Origin: Paenibacillus wynnii
GTDB taxonomy: Bacteria > Bacillota > Bacilli > Paenibacillales > Paenibacillaceae
NCBI RefSeq assembly: GCF_030812855.1
Contig: NZ_JAUSTK010000001.1
Coordinates: forward strand, 248,001-312,000
Direction of reading: 5' to 3'
DNA length: 64,000 nucleotides
The position numbers and the translations under genes were made by a program. Under the pieces are notes generated by a model. That model was not told where the DNA came from. It made no database searches and saw only the letters and a program-made list of their open reading frames with translations. Shown here in pieces: positions 34,798 through 44,378 of this stretch (positions within the stretch are counted from its first letter, which is position 1; the number at the start of each line of letters is the position of its first letter).

Positions 34798-37536
34798 TTA
34801 TACCAACTCTACCTCGATGAGATGACATTGTCCGACCTGAAGGCTGATTAATTCCGCCCGGGGAATTAGAACACCCTCTGAGACGCGTTGAAGCGTCACC
34901 TGAACGCCATTTATAAGAACTGAGGATATTTGATACTCCCCGTAACCGGAGCCCTCTGTGTTCTTGTAGAGGACCTCTAACTCGCGATCGGCGAATATGG
35001 TTTTGATGGAGGCCTTTCCCTCTGCATCAAATTGCTGCTCTACCAATTTCGGTTCCAACAGCAAATCACCAAGCTTGCCTTTAATTCCGAAGACTTCTGT
35101 AACCATGGTCAGCAGCAGCCAACTAGCAGAACCTGTCAAATAGGTGTACATCCCTCTGCCCTCTTCATTAATGTATTCAGGTATTCCAGGATACATATGG
35201 CTCACTTCAAAATCGGCACTTAGTTGATAAAGAGACTCCAGCACCTTTCTTCCTTCGGTTACATATCCCCGCTTATAGAGCGCATTCCCATACATGATGG
35301 TCATATGACTAAACATGGCTCCGTTCTCCTTATGTCCAAAAGCAAATCCAAACGCGCGTCCCAAGTTCTGCTGAATGCCACCAAATTGAGAGTTGAGTCT
35401 GTAGCCGATTTTCTTATCCAGAAGATTTCGTTCTACCGATGCAATAATCTGTGGAACCTGGTCTTCAGATGCGGCATGGCCTAACAATGGGAACACTTGA
35501 CCCGTAAGCGTCATTCGGACACCTTCCGCGAACTCGCCCTCAACCTTTTCCCCATCGTTGTTGTAATATCCGTTAAACCAGCCACCGCCCTCTTCGCTCT
35601 TCACCCATTCATTCTGGCGCAAATGACTAAAGATCCACTCTGCTTTTTGAGCAAGATCATCTGCAACCTGATCAATATCGAGGGATGCCTTAACGCCTGT
35701 TACCTTATTAGGTGCAGAGGTATAGAACCGATCCAGCAGGGCAAGCTTGCCTGACACCGACTCGTAATCAACCTTTTCTGTCAATGTATCCAACAGAATA
35801 GTAATCTCTTCTGCCACTTCTATAATCTTTTGACCGGTTCGTTCCTTCAGATCGCGCAATAAAAGCGAAATATCCATAAGATTACTGCCATAGAAGGAAG
35901 TAAAGGTTACACTTTCGCCGCGATCCGCTCCCATATCGAGCCCGTCGTTCCAATCCGCACCCTCCAACCTGATATTATTGTGTTCTCCAACATTGAAGAA
36001 AGGTACGAGATTTTGTAGCAGAATATGCTCCAGAATTGTGCCCTTATAGATTTCACCAGATGCTGTTCTAAGAACACTACCCTCTTTAAGATCCAGGGAA
36101 TGATCTCTTTCCCGGCAGCGGCTCATGAAAGTATCACGGAAATAGCTCTGCTCCTGATTTAGAAAATCCAGATCCCCGCTATGATTTAAATACAGCATCG
36201 TGGTCATAAACGGCCAGGCACCATGATCCATCCATACGCGCGGAATGTTGTTGCGATCCGCAATGAATTCCCCAGGATGCTGGCCAATAATGGTCGCATT
36301 ACTTCCATCTATTCTAACCCCAGCGTAATTATCGAATAACAGGCTGCCCACCTCTGCCGGCTCCATAATAAGCAATGCCAGACAATCCTGCCACAAATCC
36401 CGCCATCCCCTACCTCCACGACCGTAATCATGATAAGGCAGGAAAGAGTTCCCGTATAATCTTCTAAGCACCGGCTGCAATGTTACCCATTTCATCCATA
36501 GGTCTGCATCCGCATTCCCCGTTTTGAACTGAACAGTATCTACCTTTTCACTCCAAAAGGCCTTATTCTCCTCCAGCAATCGGTCAAAAGATGATGAAGA
36601 GCCATATTTCCCTATAAGAGCCTCGAGATCCATTCTTTGATCCTCTATGGCCATTACAACTACATACGAAACACTTTCACCCGGCATTAGAGTAACGGTG
36701 GTAAATCGGATACCGCCCAGCGCCTCATACCCTTCTCTATGTATACCGGTTCCTGCAATGATATCAGGGGCTCGGTTGAGTACTACTGCCTCAGGCCAAT
36801 CCAAACTTCCCCCTTCTCCAATGAACTCCTCCTGAACCGGAAAGAATCCCGCAGGTGTATTTCCGTCGCCTTCCACTCCAAAAACCCCATAGGAGGTATG
36901 ATTAATTCGGTGACCCCGTTCATCAAAAGATAGTGCAGGCTGTACCTCAATACCATACTCTGAGGTGAAGATACGATGAAGCAATGAGGTTACATGACGA
37001 TGATCCCTCAGGTCATCAGCCGATCTTGCATATAATGGAATAGCGGCTGTAGGTGTCAAGGTCAGCTCAGTCTCTCCGATATTTGTAAGAACAACCTTCA
37101 TTAGCTCTACCCTGTCATTACCGCAGGGTACAAAGCTGGTAATCTGGGACGCTAAGTTCAACTCTTTACTACTACGGCTAACTCGATGCCATAAGAACCC
37201 CGCCTCCAGTTCAACCTCTTCAGCATCCTCAGTATAGAAATCCGCATTTTGCCGGGCCGAATTTCCCGCTGCGGACCAAGCACCTTTCCCTTCAACGTGA
37301 ATCCAAAAATTGCGTGAAGCACGAGAATTGTGTAAATCCTCCACTGAGATAGGCGGGGTTAAAAATGTATTATGCCCTGAAGTCGTTTGACCGTGAAGTT
37401 TTGGACTTACTGAAGACATCATGCCGCCCTCGTTTACGAGCGGGAAGTACAAGTAGCTGCTGCGGTCAGCCTTCTGAAGTCTGAAATCCCCTTTATCACC
37501 TGTAAATTTCCAACCTCGCTTGCTCTTTTCTTTCAC
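34798..37536 (-). CDS. GH94-family glycoside phosphorylase, substrate unknown
   Basis: Large cytoplasmic protein (912 aa). Beta-sandwich N-terminal part (SYLYFPLVNEGGMMSS, GHNTFLTPPIS), then an (alpha/alpha)6 barrel with YHDYGRGGRGWRDLWQDCLALL and the GH94 catalytic signature EGADWNDGLDMG (Asp531 as general acid). The start chosen is GTG 37536, 9 bp after GGAGAGG; ATG 37545 directly abuts that site. GH94 enzymes phosphorolyse beta-glucosides to alpha-glucose 1-phosphate. Length and divergence point away from plain cellobiose phosphorylase. A LacI-like palindrome overlaps the promoter region, suggesting sugar induction. Confidence 0.8.
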   Translation of the reverse strand: MKEKSKRGWKFTGDKGDFRLQKADRSSYLYFPLVNEGGMMSSVSPKLHGQTTSGHNTFLTPPISVEDLHNSRASRNFWIHVEGKGAWSAAGNSARQNADFYTEDAEEVELEAGFLWHRVSRSSKELNLASQITSFVPCGNDRVELMKVVLTNIGETELTLTPTAAIPLYARSADDLRDHRHVTSLLHRIFTSEYGIEVQPALSFDERGHRINHTSYGVFGVEGDGNTPAGFFPVQEEFIGEGGSLDWPEAVVLNRAPDIIAGTGIHREGYEALGGIRFTTVTLMPGESVSYVVVMAIEDQRMDLEALIGKYGSSSSFDRLLEENKAFWSEKVDTVQFKTGNADADLWMKWVTLQPVLRRLYGNSFLPYHDYGRGGRGWRDLWQDCLALLIMEPAEVGSLLFDNYAGVRIDGSNATIIGQHPGEFIADRNNIPRVWMDHGAWPFMTTMLYLNHSGDLDFLNQEQSYFRDTFMSRCRERDHSLDLKEGSVLRTASGEIYKGTILEHILLQNLVPFFNVGEHNNIRLEGADWNDGLDMGADRGESVTFTSFYGSNLMDISLLLRDLKERTGQKIIEVAEEITILLDTLTEKVDYESVSGKLALLDRFYTSAPNKVTGVKASLDIDQVADDLAQKAEWIFSHLRQNEWVKSEEGGGWFNGYYNNDGEKVEGEFAEGVRMTLTGQVFPLLGHAASEDQVPQIIASVERNLLDKKIGYRLNSQFGGIQQNLGRAFGFAFGHKENGAMFSHMTIMYGNALYKRGYVTEGRKVLESLYQLSADFEVSHMYPGIPEYINEEGRGMYTYLTGSASWLLLTMVTEVFGIKGKLGDLLLEPKLVEQQFDAEGKASIKTIFADRELEVLYKNTEGSGYGEYQISSVLINGVQVTLQRVSEGVLIPRAELISLQVGQCHLIEVELV

Positions 37537-37562
37537 TTTATTCATCCTCTCCACAATAAACT

Positions 37563-37572
37563 AAACCGGTTT
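37563..37572 (-). promoter_or_regulatory. palindromic operator candidate upstream of the GH94 gene
   Basis: Perfect palindrome AAACCGGTTT, typical of LacI-family half-sites but distinct from the maltodextrin sites. It lies just downstream of a possible minus-strand promoter and 27 bp before the GTG start. Confidence 0.4.
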
Positions 37573-37583
37573 CGGTAATTTTA

Positions 37584-37611
37584 TTATTACACCGCTACAA
37601 TTCTTTGTAAA
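37584..37611 (-). promoter_or_regulatory. candidate promoter of the GH94 gene
   Basis: On the minus strand TTTACA (37611-37606), 16-bp spacer, TAATAA (37589-37584). The adjacent palindrome would occlude transcription initiation. Confidence 0.4.
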
Positions 37612-37619
37612 GGTTTTCC

Positions 37620-38000
37620 CGAAAACTAATATACTTGATTAATTCAAATGATTAGAGACGAAAAAACCCACATAATCCTTATAAATCAAGCTATTATGGA
37701 CTTTTATTTCACCAATACCTTTAGTCATTGTTGAGCATAATCTCAGCGAAACTGATTTTCGGACGAATTAATCGGCAATGAAACTTTCTTCTTCTCCCCT
37801 TAGTAGAGACGAGCGATTCCTCAGAAGGAATCCTATGGCAAGTGTATGAAGGCGTTTAAAGGCTTTCTGGCGGGTTTTAAGCATTACCCTCTATTACTTC
37901 CTCGCTATACCACTGCAGCGCTATAAAGGCTTCAGAGGCCACACAGAGGCCACTCTAATGCTTTTTATTTATTAGACATAACATCACTTGTGATAAAAGA
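37620..38000. other. intergenic stretch upstream of the GH94 gene and downstream of glnA
   Basis: About 380 bp without a convincing gene. It contains a small hairpin GATTCC/GGAATC near 37814-37831 and a direct repeat AGAGGCCAC near 37934-37952. A possible 25-codon frame beginning near 37845 lacks a ribosome site. Confidence 0.5.
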
Positions 38001-38004
38001 CAAA

Positions 38005-38034
38005 AAACCCTTGGGAACAGTCCCAAGGGTTTCT
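38005..38034. terminator. terminator after glnA
   Basis: AAACCCTTGGGA pairs perfectly with TCCCAAGGGTTT across a 4-nt loop; flanking A and T tracts make it bidirectional. Confidence 0.85.
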
Positions 38035-38057
38035 TATATGTCTAATTTAATTTATTC

Positions 38058-39482
38058 TTAACAATCAAAGTACAGGGAGTATTCATGCGGATGAACACGA
38101 ACCGCAACCGCTTGAGCTTCACCGCGTTTCAGACCGATATAATTATCGATGAAGTCCTTAGTGAATACGCCGCCTTCTGTAAGGAATTCGAAGTCAGCTT
38201 CCAGAGCGTCAAGAGCTTCGTCCAATGTACCAGGAACACTGCGGATTTTCTCCTTGTCTGCATCAGACAGATCATAGATGTTCTTATCAAGAGGACCGTA
38301 ACCCATTTCCTCAGGGTTAATTTTCTTCTTGATTCCGTCCAAGCCAGCCATCAGCATTGCGGAGAACGCCAAGTATGGGTTAGCGGTGGAATCCGGTGTA
38401 CGGAACTCGATACGACAGCCTTTAGGTGTTACAGCAGCTACTGGGATACGAACTGCAGCGGAACGGTTTCCTTTGGAGAATACAAGGTTAACTGGTGCTT
38501 CATAACCAGGTACTAAACGTTTGAAAGAGTTGGTACTAGGGTTAGTCAGTGCGATCAGAGCAGGAGCATGGTAAAGGATACCGCCGATGTAGTGCATAGC
38601 CATTTCACTCAGGTTGGCATAAGCACCTTTTTCGTAGAACAAAGGTGTGTCGCCGTTAAAGATAGATTGGTGAACGTGCATTCCGCTACCATTATCACCG
38701 AACAGTGGTTTTGGCATGAAGGTTGCTACCTTGCCGTATTGGCGTGCGGTATTTTGAACAATGTATTTGTAAGTAAGGAGATTATCAGCTGTTTTCAACA
38801 GGGTATCAAAACGGAAGTTAATTTCCGCTTGTCCTGCAGTTGCTACTTCATGGTGATGACGCTCAATGCGCAGTCCGGCTTCAGCCAGCAAACGACACAT
38901 TTCACTGCGGATATCCTGTTGGCTGTCGACCGGTGCTACAGGTACATAACCACCTTTAACGCCAACTTTAAATGCAAGGTTTCCGCCTTCATCTTTGCGG
39001 GCCGTGTTCCAAGCTGCTTCTTCGGAATCTACGAAGAAAGAAGAACTATTCATTCCGCTCTCATAACGCACATCGTCAAAGATAAAGAACTCTGACTCCG
39101 GTGCAAAGAATGCTGCTGTTCCTACTCCGCTTGCTTGCAGGAATTCTTCGGCTTTTACAGCGATACCGCGCGGATCGCGCTCATAACGTTCGCCATCAGG
39201 AGTGAAAATGTCGCACATGATGTTAATAGTCGGGTGAGCGGTAAAAGGATCGATGTATGTAGTACTTGGATCCGGCATCATTACCATATCCGATTCTTCA
39301 ATACCACGGAATCCTTTAATGGAAGAACCATCAAAAGCTACACCATTTACAAAAGTTTCTTCTTCTACTTCAGTAGCTGGCAACGAGATATGGTGAGCAC
39401 GGCCACCTAAATCTACGAACCGAAAATCTACCCATTCGATGTTGTTTTCTTTGATCGTTTGCAACACTTTTTCAACCGACAT
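38058..39482 (-). CDS. glnA: glutamine synthetase, GSI-beta type
   Basis: ATP-dependent ammonium-assimilating enzyme (474 aa). Signatures: VAFDGSSIKGFRGIEESDM, FAPESEFFIFDDV, the ATP-site KPLFGDNGSGMHVHQSIF and NPSTNSFKRLVPGYEAP. It is about 30 residues longer than the 444-aa GSI-alpha of Bacillus and carries the GSI-beta insertion (residues ~140-175). PLDKNIYDL places Tyr403 where E. coli GlnA is adenylylated. No glnR is adjacent, unlike the usual Firmicute glnRA operon, so this is probably a second glutamine synthetase. ATG at 39482 follows GGGGAGG. Confidence 0.93.
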   Translation of the reverse strand: MSVEKVLQTIKENNIEWVDFRFVDLGGRAHHISLPATEVEEETFVNGVAFDGSSIKGFRGIEESDMVMMPDPSTTYIDPFTAHPTINIMCDIFTPDGERYERDPRGIAVKAEEFLQASGVGTAAFFAPESEFFIFDDVRYESGMNSSSFFVDSEEAAWNTARKDEGGNLAFKVGVKGGYVPVAPVDSQQDIRSEMCRLLAEAGLRIERHHHEVATAGQAEINFRFDTLLKTADNLLTYKYIVQNTARQYGKVATFMPKPLFGDNGSGMHVHQSIFNGDTPLFYEKGAYANLSEMAMHYIGGILYHAPALIALTNPSTNSFKRLVPGYEAPVNLVFSKGNRSAAVRIPVAAVTPKGCRIEFRTPDSTANPYLAFSAMLMAGLDGIKKKINPEEMGYGPLDKNIYDLSDADKEKIRSVPGTLDEALDALEADFEFLTEGGVFTKDFIDNYIGLKRGEAQAVAVRVHPHEYSLYFDC

Positions 39483-39761
39483 GAATTTTTCCTCCCCAAG
39501 TTACGAACATTAAGCCGTTCACAGTATGCGAATGTTCTTGTTTTTAATGTTTTTGCTGTCGTCATTATAAATCTCAAACCTAACATCGTCAATGCTTATG
39601 TAAGGTATTTCTTATTCCAATGTGAGATATTCTGACGCTTTGGTGAATTTCCTACTATAGACTGTTCTCTTACGGCTTTACTTTCAGACTATACTGCAAA
39701 ACGTCCCCTTCCACCGTCCTTAGGCGGGAGAAGAGGGCGATTAATTCATATTAATGTTAGC

Positions 39762-40808
39762 TTATACCACGGATGCAGGTTCCGGTGAAGTAGAAAACTT
39801 CCGTCCAACCAGCGGTGCCAACTTCTCCAGATCTCTTAACAAATTAGCGAATTGGTCTGGGAATAGGGATTGGACTCCATCGCCAGTCATGGAATTATCA
39901 GGATCAGTGTGCATTTCGATAATCAAACCGTTTGCTCCTGCAGCCACGGAAGCCTTGGACATAGGTTCAACAAGCTCTCTACGGCCTGTTCCGTGACTTG
40001 GATCAGAAATAACCGGAAGATGGCTCAAGCTTTGAAGGACTGGAATTGCCGTAAGATCCAATGTATTCCGAGTGTAGGTCTCGAAGGTCCGAATACCGCG
40101 TTCACAGAGCATTACATCCCGATTACCGCCTGCCAAAATGTACTCTGCTGCATTTAACAGTTCATCATAGGTAGCACTGAAGCCACGCTTCAACAACACG
40201 GGCCGGCCGCAGGTTCCAAGCTTACGCAGCAAATCGAAGTTTTGCATATTTCTTGTACCCACCTGCAAAATATCAGCGTGCTCCGCACATACATCTACGT
40301 ATTCCGGCGTCATTACTTCCGTGATGGTTAACAGCCCGTGACGTTTGCCTGCTTCAGCCATCATTGTAAGTCCTTCTACACCAACACCCTGGAAGCTGTA
40401 AGGACCGGTACGGGGTTTAAAAGCGCCACCGCGCAGAACCTGACCCCCTGCAGCTTTTACCAAGCGAGCAATTTCATCGATTTGTTCCGGAGATTCCACG
40501 GCGCAAGGTCCGCCCATAATAACGAGATTCTCTCCACCGATTTTAACACCCCGAATATCAATAACTGTATCTTCTGGATGAAAGTCCCGGCTGGCCAGCT
40601 TGTAGGACTTCGAGATTTTTACTACATTTTCCACACCTTTCATCTGGCGCAAATGTTCTGCAAGCTTAGGCGTTACGCCTCCTACCAAACCAATAACCGT
40701 ACGATCTGCCCCCCGGGAGAGATGCACCTGCAGCCCTTCCTTTTCAATTACTGCAATAATGTCCTGTACTTGCTCTTCTGGTGTTAGGTTAGATGTAATA
40801 ACGATCAT
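39762..40808 (-). CDS. aroF: 3-deoxy-7-phosphoheptulonate (DAHP) synthase
   Basis: First enzyme of the shikimate pathway (348 aa), class I-beta. Residues 1-~70 form a ferredoxin-like regulatory domain as in Thermotoga (IVITSNLTPEEQVQDIIAVIE, IGLVGGVTPKLAEHL) rather than a chorismate mutase fusion. Barrel motifs: MGGPCAVES, GGAFKPRTGPYSFQG, LQVGTRNMQNF, PVLLKRGFSAT, DPSHGTGRRE and EMHTDPDNSMTDG-like GLIIEMHTDP. ATG at 40808 follows AAAGGGAG; the frame upstream is not family-like. Feedback inhibition by tyrosine is typical of this architecture. Confidence 0.95.
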   Translation of the reverse strand: MIVITSNLTPEEQVQDIIAVIEKEGLQVHLSRGADRTVIGLVGGVTPKLAEHLRQMKGVENVVKISKSYKLASRDFHPEDTVIDIRGVKIGGENLVIMGGPCAVESPEQIDEIARLVKAAGGQVLRGGAFKPRTGPYSFQGVGVEGLTMMAEAGKRHGLLTITEVMTPEYVDVCAEHADILQVGTRNMQNFDLLRKLGTCGRPVLLKRGFSATYDELLNAAEYILAGGNRDVMLCERGIRTFETYTRNTLDLTAIPVLQSLSHLPVISDPSHGTGRRELVEPMSKASVAAGANGLIIEMHTDPDNSMTGDGVQSLFPDQFANLLRDLEKLAPLVGRKFSTSPEPASVV

Positions 40809-41076
40809 AATAAATTCTCCCTTTCTCAACTCTATCGTTTTATAATTTATGATGAATATGAACACTTACACGCTAAGACGCTTTTAAGCTTCTACGCTTC
40901 TACTCGCTAAAGTAATTTTAATCGAAATGTTCCTTTTCGTCAAGTCCCAGCATGAGGATCTCATTTAACGAAACCCCCTTTCGTAATCTTTTTTCCCTTA
41001 TAAAGTAAAAAAGAGCATCATCATTCACGGAATCAGAACGAAGACACTCTCTTACAATTATAATATATTAGCTTCT

Positions 41077-42039
41077 TTACAATGGACTCCCGGTTTTGCT
41101 CGTATTCTTAACGGGTGGAAGCAGCTTCGCCATATTAACCGTTCGCTTAATCTCCCATGTCTCAGGCTGTGCAGGATCATACTGCTCCAGATAAGATATA
41201 ACTTCCTTGGTAATCGGAGTAGGTGTAGAAGCACCTGATGTAACGCCAACCTTGTTGACTCCTTGCAGCCATTCTATGTTCATCTCTGATACGTCTGATA
41301 TACGGTGAGCGGGTACTCCAGCTATCTCTTGAGACACTTGCGCCAGACGGTTGGAGTTGTTGCTTCGCGGGTCACCTACTACAATCACAAGATCGGTTTG
41401 ACCTGCCTGTTCTGCCACAGCCTCCTGCCGAACCTGAGTAGCCATGCAAATCTCATTATGCACTTCTGCACCCGGGAAGGTCACCAGCAGTTTTTTCATA
41501 ATATGCTTGATATCCCACTGACTCATTGTTGTCTGATTCGTAATCACAATCCGTGAAGAAGGAATCGATAACGATTCTATCTCTGCTTCCGTCTCAATCA
41601 GATGAACATGCTCAGGGGCAATTCCTACCGCACCCTCTGGTTCTGGGTGGCCCTTCTTGCCGATATAAATGACCTCATAGCCATCTTCAACCTTTTCCTT
41701 AATCAGATCATGGGTTTTAGTCACATCGGGACAGGTAGCATCCAAAGTGGTCAATCCCTTCGCCCGAGCCATCTTACGAACCTCCGGCGAAACACCATGA
41801 GCTGTAAAAATAACAGTACCGCTATCCACTTTATCCAAAATATCAAGACGGTTATGTCCATCTAGCGTAATAATACCATCGTCCTCGAAGGAGTTGGTGA
41901 CGTGACTATTATGAACAATCATACCCAATATATAAATCGGCCGGGGCAGATCAAGATTTTGAGCGGCCTGACGAGCCATTACCATGGCATCAACGACACC
42001 ATAACAATATCCCCGAGGAGAAATTTTGATTACTTCCAT
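41077..42039 (-). CDS. ispH: 4-hydroxy-3-methylbut-2-enyl diphosphate reductase
   Basis: Iron-sulfur enzyme (320 aa) making isopentenyl and dimethylallyl diphosphate in the last step of the MEP pathway. The three cluster cysteines are Cys12 ([11 protein letters not shown]), Cys103 ([12 protein letters not shown]) and Cys198 ([11 protein letters not shown]). Other conserved parts are [10 protein letters not shown] and the substrate site [24 protein letters not shown] at 42039 has a GGTGAAG upstream. Stands between aroF and a two-component system on the same strand. Confidence 0.95.
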   Translation of the reverse strand: MEVIKISPRGYCYGVVDAMVMARQAAQNLDLPRPIYILGMIVHNSHVTNSFEDDGIITLDGHNRLDILDKVDSGTVIFTAHGVSPEVRKMARAKGLTTLDATCPDVTKTHDLIKEKVEDGYEVIYIGKKGHPEPEGAVGIAPEHVHLIETEAEIESLSIPSSRIVITNQTTMSQWDIKHIMKKLLVTFPGAEVHNEICMATQVRQEAVAEQAGQTDLVIVVGDPRSNNSNRLAQVSQEIAGVPAHRISDVSEMNIEWLQGVNKVGVTSGASTPTPITKEVISYLEQYDPAQPETWEIKRTVNMAKLLPPVKNTSKTGSPL

Positions 42040-42096
42040 GACTTCACCAGCTTTCTGCTGTCATTAGTTACAAGATTAGAACCCGTCTATTATACC

Positions 42097-43560
42097 CTAC
42101 TCCAGCGGTGGAGCAAAGAGCAGCGGCAGCCAGATCACAAATGTTGTACCTTCCCCTTGCCTTGTCACAACTTCAACAGAGCCTCCATGTTCGTCAATAA
42201 TCCATTTCGCTATCGAAAGACCAAGGCCGATGCCTTCGGTAATACCGCGAGACTCATCCGCTCTATAAAACCGATCAAAGATATGAGGTACCTCGTCCTT
42301 GTCCATGCCAATACCCGTATCAGTGATGCGTATGCCTACCTGACTCTGATAAAATACAGCATTCAATGATACTTCACCAGCAGGAGTGTATTTAAATGCA
42401 TTATCAATAAAAATAAATAGCATTTGCTGAAGATAATCCTTATTACCCACAATATACTTCCCATTCAGGTGGGTCATATCGCCAACCTTCCACTCTGCCT
42501 GGTGAGGCAGGAAGGCTGCTCGGCGTGCAACTTCTGTCATCATAGGCTCCAGAGCTACCGGCTCCTTATCAAATGTCCGTCCGGTATCTGCCCGGGCCAA
42601 CGAAAGCATATCCGCCACAAGCCGGCTCATCCGTTTGGCTTCATCTGCGATGTCACGCACAGACTCCTTAGACATTTGACGAATAGTGGCATCATCGAGC
42701 GAAGGATTCTCCCCAGGCTCAAGATCCCAAACCTTTTGCAGTAAATCAATATTCCCGCGGATTGTCGTAAGAGGCGTACGCAGTTCATGGGAAGCATCTG
42801 AGACGAAACGCCGTTGTGCTGCATAGGAATCTTCAAGCTCTTTATAGAAGCCTTCCATACGTCCAAGCATGCTGTTAACCGTCTCTATAAGCTGACCGAT
42901 TTCATCGGGGGGACCCTCATATTCAATACGCGAGCTAAGATCAGTTCCGGTCTGGATCCCGTTAGCCGCCTCTATAACCTTTCCAATCGGACTCATAGAT
43001 TTACGTGCCAAGAATAGACCGAAGGTGAAGGCTGCCATTAACGTAGCAAAAGAGCCTACAAGAAGGATGTTTTTGAGTCTTAACATCAGTTTATCTTCTT
43101 GGCTGGTAGGTGCAGCAACCTGGAGTACCGCCAGAGGCTTACCGTCAGGATTTTTAAGAGGCATTTGATACATAATAAAATGGTAGCCCCCCAGGCTTAA
43201 CTGCTTAAAGCCCTTTTCATCCTCTATTTTCTCTCGCACTGGAAAATCAAATTTCATGTCCAGACTACTCATATTGTCGGATTGTTGGATGGTCTTGCTG
43301 TCATAAATATAGATTTGTACCAACATATTCGCTTCTTCCAGACGGTCGGCTTGAGTTAAATTTACATCTACGTTCAGCAAAGAGCCATCATATCCCCAGC
43401 GCGGCCGGAGCTGCAGCTCTTCAACCTGCTTTTGTACACGATCCTTCAAATCACCATAGGTATTAAAATATACAAAACCATAAATTGCGGCTGAGAAGGC
43501 CAGCAGCATAATAGCCAAGATCCCAGAATACCAAGCAGTCAGCCGCAGCCTAATTGACAT
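42097..43560 (-). CDS. sensor histidine kinase (two membrane spans, HAMP)
   Basis: Membrane kinase (487 aa) partnered with the regulator at 43562. N-terminal span (LTAWYSGILAIMLLAFSAAIYGFVYF), an extracytoplasmic sensor region of about 130 residues, a second span (LLVGSFATLMAAFTFGLFLA), HAMP, HisKA with His in SDASHELRTPLTTIRGN, and HATPase_c with IDNAFKYTPAGE, DTGIGMDKDE and GIGLGLSI. ATG at 43560 lies one base after the regulator stop, with GAGGTG 9 bp upstream. The WYSG start and layout resemble ArlS/YkoH-type kinases. Signal unknown; the adjacent HtrA protease suggests envelope stress. Confidence 0.87.
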   Translation of the reverse strand: MSIRLRLTAWYSGILAIMLLAFSAAIYGFVYFNTYGDLKDRVQKQVEELQLRPRWGYDGSLLNVDVNLTQADRLEEANMLVQIYIYDSKTIQQSDNMSSLDMKFDFPVREKIEDEKGFKQLSLGGYHFIMYQMPLKNPDGKPLAVLQVAAPTSQEDKLMLRLKNILLVGSFATLMAAFTFGLFLARKSMSPIGKVIEAANGIQTGTDLSSRIEYEGPPDEIGQLIETVNSMLGRMEGFYKELEDSYAAQRRFVSDASHELRTPLTTIRGNIDLLQKVWDLEPGENPSLDDATIRQMSKESVRDIADEAKRMSRLVADMLSLARADTGRTFDKEPVALEPMMTEVARRAAFLPHQAEWKVGDMTHLNGKYIVGNKDYLQQMLFIFIDNAFKYTPAGEVSLNAVFYQSQVGIRITDTGIGMDKDEVPHIFDRFYRADESRGITEGIGLGLSIAKWIIDEHGGSVEVVTRQGEGTTFVIWLPLLFAPPLE

Positions 43561-43561
43561 A

Positions 43562-44251
43562 TTAATTGTCACCTCTTAGAATGTATCCGGCTCCCCGGAT
43601 CGTTTGAATCAGACGTTTGCCACCATGTTCCTCCGTTTTTTGACGGAGCATGGCTATGTAAACCTCCAATACATTGGATTCTCCACTATAATCATAGCCC
43701 CATATTTTATCCATAATCAGATCGCGGGACAATACTCGTTTGGGGTTCTGCAGAAACAAGTGCAGCAGCTCAAATTCCTTGGCGGTAAGCTCTAGGCGTT
43801 TACCTCCCCGCGTAACTTCACGGGAATCAACATCCAAAGTGATATCCTCATAAGAGACAGCCTGATCCACATTACCGCTTTGCTCGCTCTTACGCCGTAA
43901 AAGTGCACGTACACGGGCCAACAGCTCCTCTAGCGCAAACGGTTTAACCAGATAATCATCGGCTCCCAAATCAAGCCCCTTTACCCGATGCTCGATCTCA
44001 TCCTTAGCGGTAAGCATTAACACAGGTACGGAGCTGCCGCCCTCTCGCAGACGCCGACAAACTTCGAATCCATCCACCTGCGGCATCATAACGTCCAGAA
44101 TAACGACATCCGGATCACTGTTCAGTACGGCACGCAGCCCATCGGCTCCATTCACCGCAGTTTTTACATCATAGCCTTCAAAAGCAAGACCACGCCGGAG
44201 CATGGATATAATTTTTTCATCATCATCAATAATTAAAATATTCGGTCGCAT
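43562..44251 (-). CDS. OmpR-family response regulator
   Basis: Regulator (229 aa) with receiver motifs IIDDDEKI, phosphoacceptor Asp in VVILDVMMPQVDGFE, LMLTAKDE and YLVKPFAL, and a winged-helix effector (LTAKEFELLHLFLQNPKRVLSRDLIM, EVYIAMLRQK, IRGAGYILR). ATG at 44251 has GGGGG about 7 bp upstream; a TTG precedes it directly. Transcribed ahead of its kinase. It lies downstream of htrA with a terminator between them. Confidence 0.88.
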   Translation of the reverse strand: MRPNILIIDDDEKIISMLRRGLAFEGYDVKTAVNGADGLRAVLNSDPDVVILDVMMPQVDGFEVCRRLREGGSSVPVLMLTAKDEIEHRVKGLDLGADDYLVKPFALEELLARVRALLRRKSEQSGNVDQAVSYEDITLDVDSREVTRGGKRLELTAKEFELLHLFLQNPKRVLSRDLIMDKIWGYDYSGESNVLEVYIAMLRQKTEEHGGKRLIQTIRGAGYILRGDN

Positions 44252-44324
44252 CAAGCAGCCCCCATTATTACATTCTTATATATATTGTACCAATGAATTC
44301 ATAGATTGGCACCCAAGTAGCAGC

Positions 44325-44356
44325 AAAAGCGGAAGGGCTAGCCCTCCCGCTTTTAA
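44325..44356. terminator. terminator after htrA
   Basis: AAAAGCGGAAGGGCTA pairs with AGCCCTCCCGCTTTT (minor mismatch), with A/T tracts on both sides. Confidence 0.75.
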
Positions 44357-44378
44357 ATTCGCTGTCCGGATGTTATTC

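Noticed and set aside
37845..37922. 25-codon frame upstream of the GH94 gene
   Set aside because: No ribosome site and no recognisable features.
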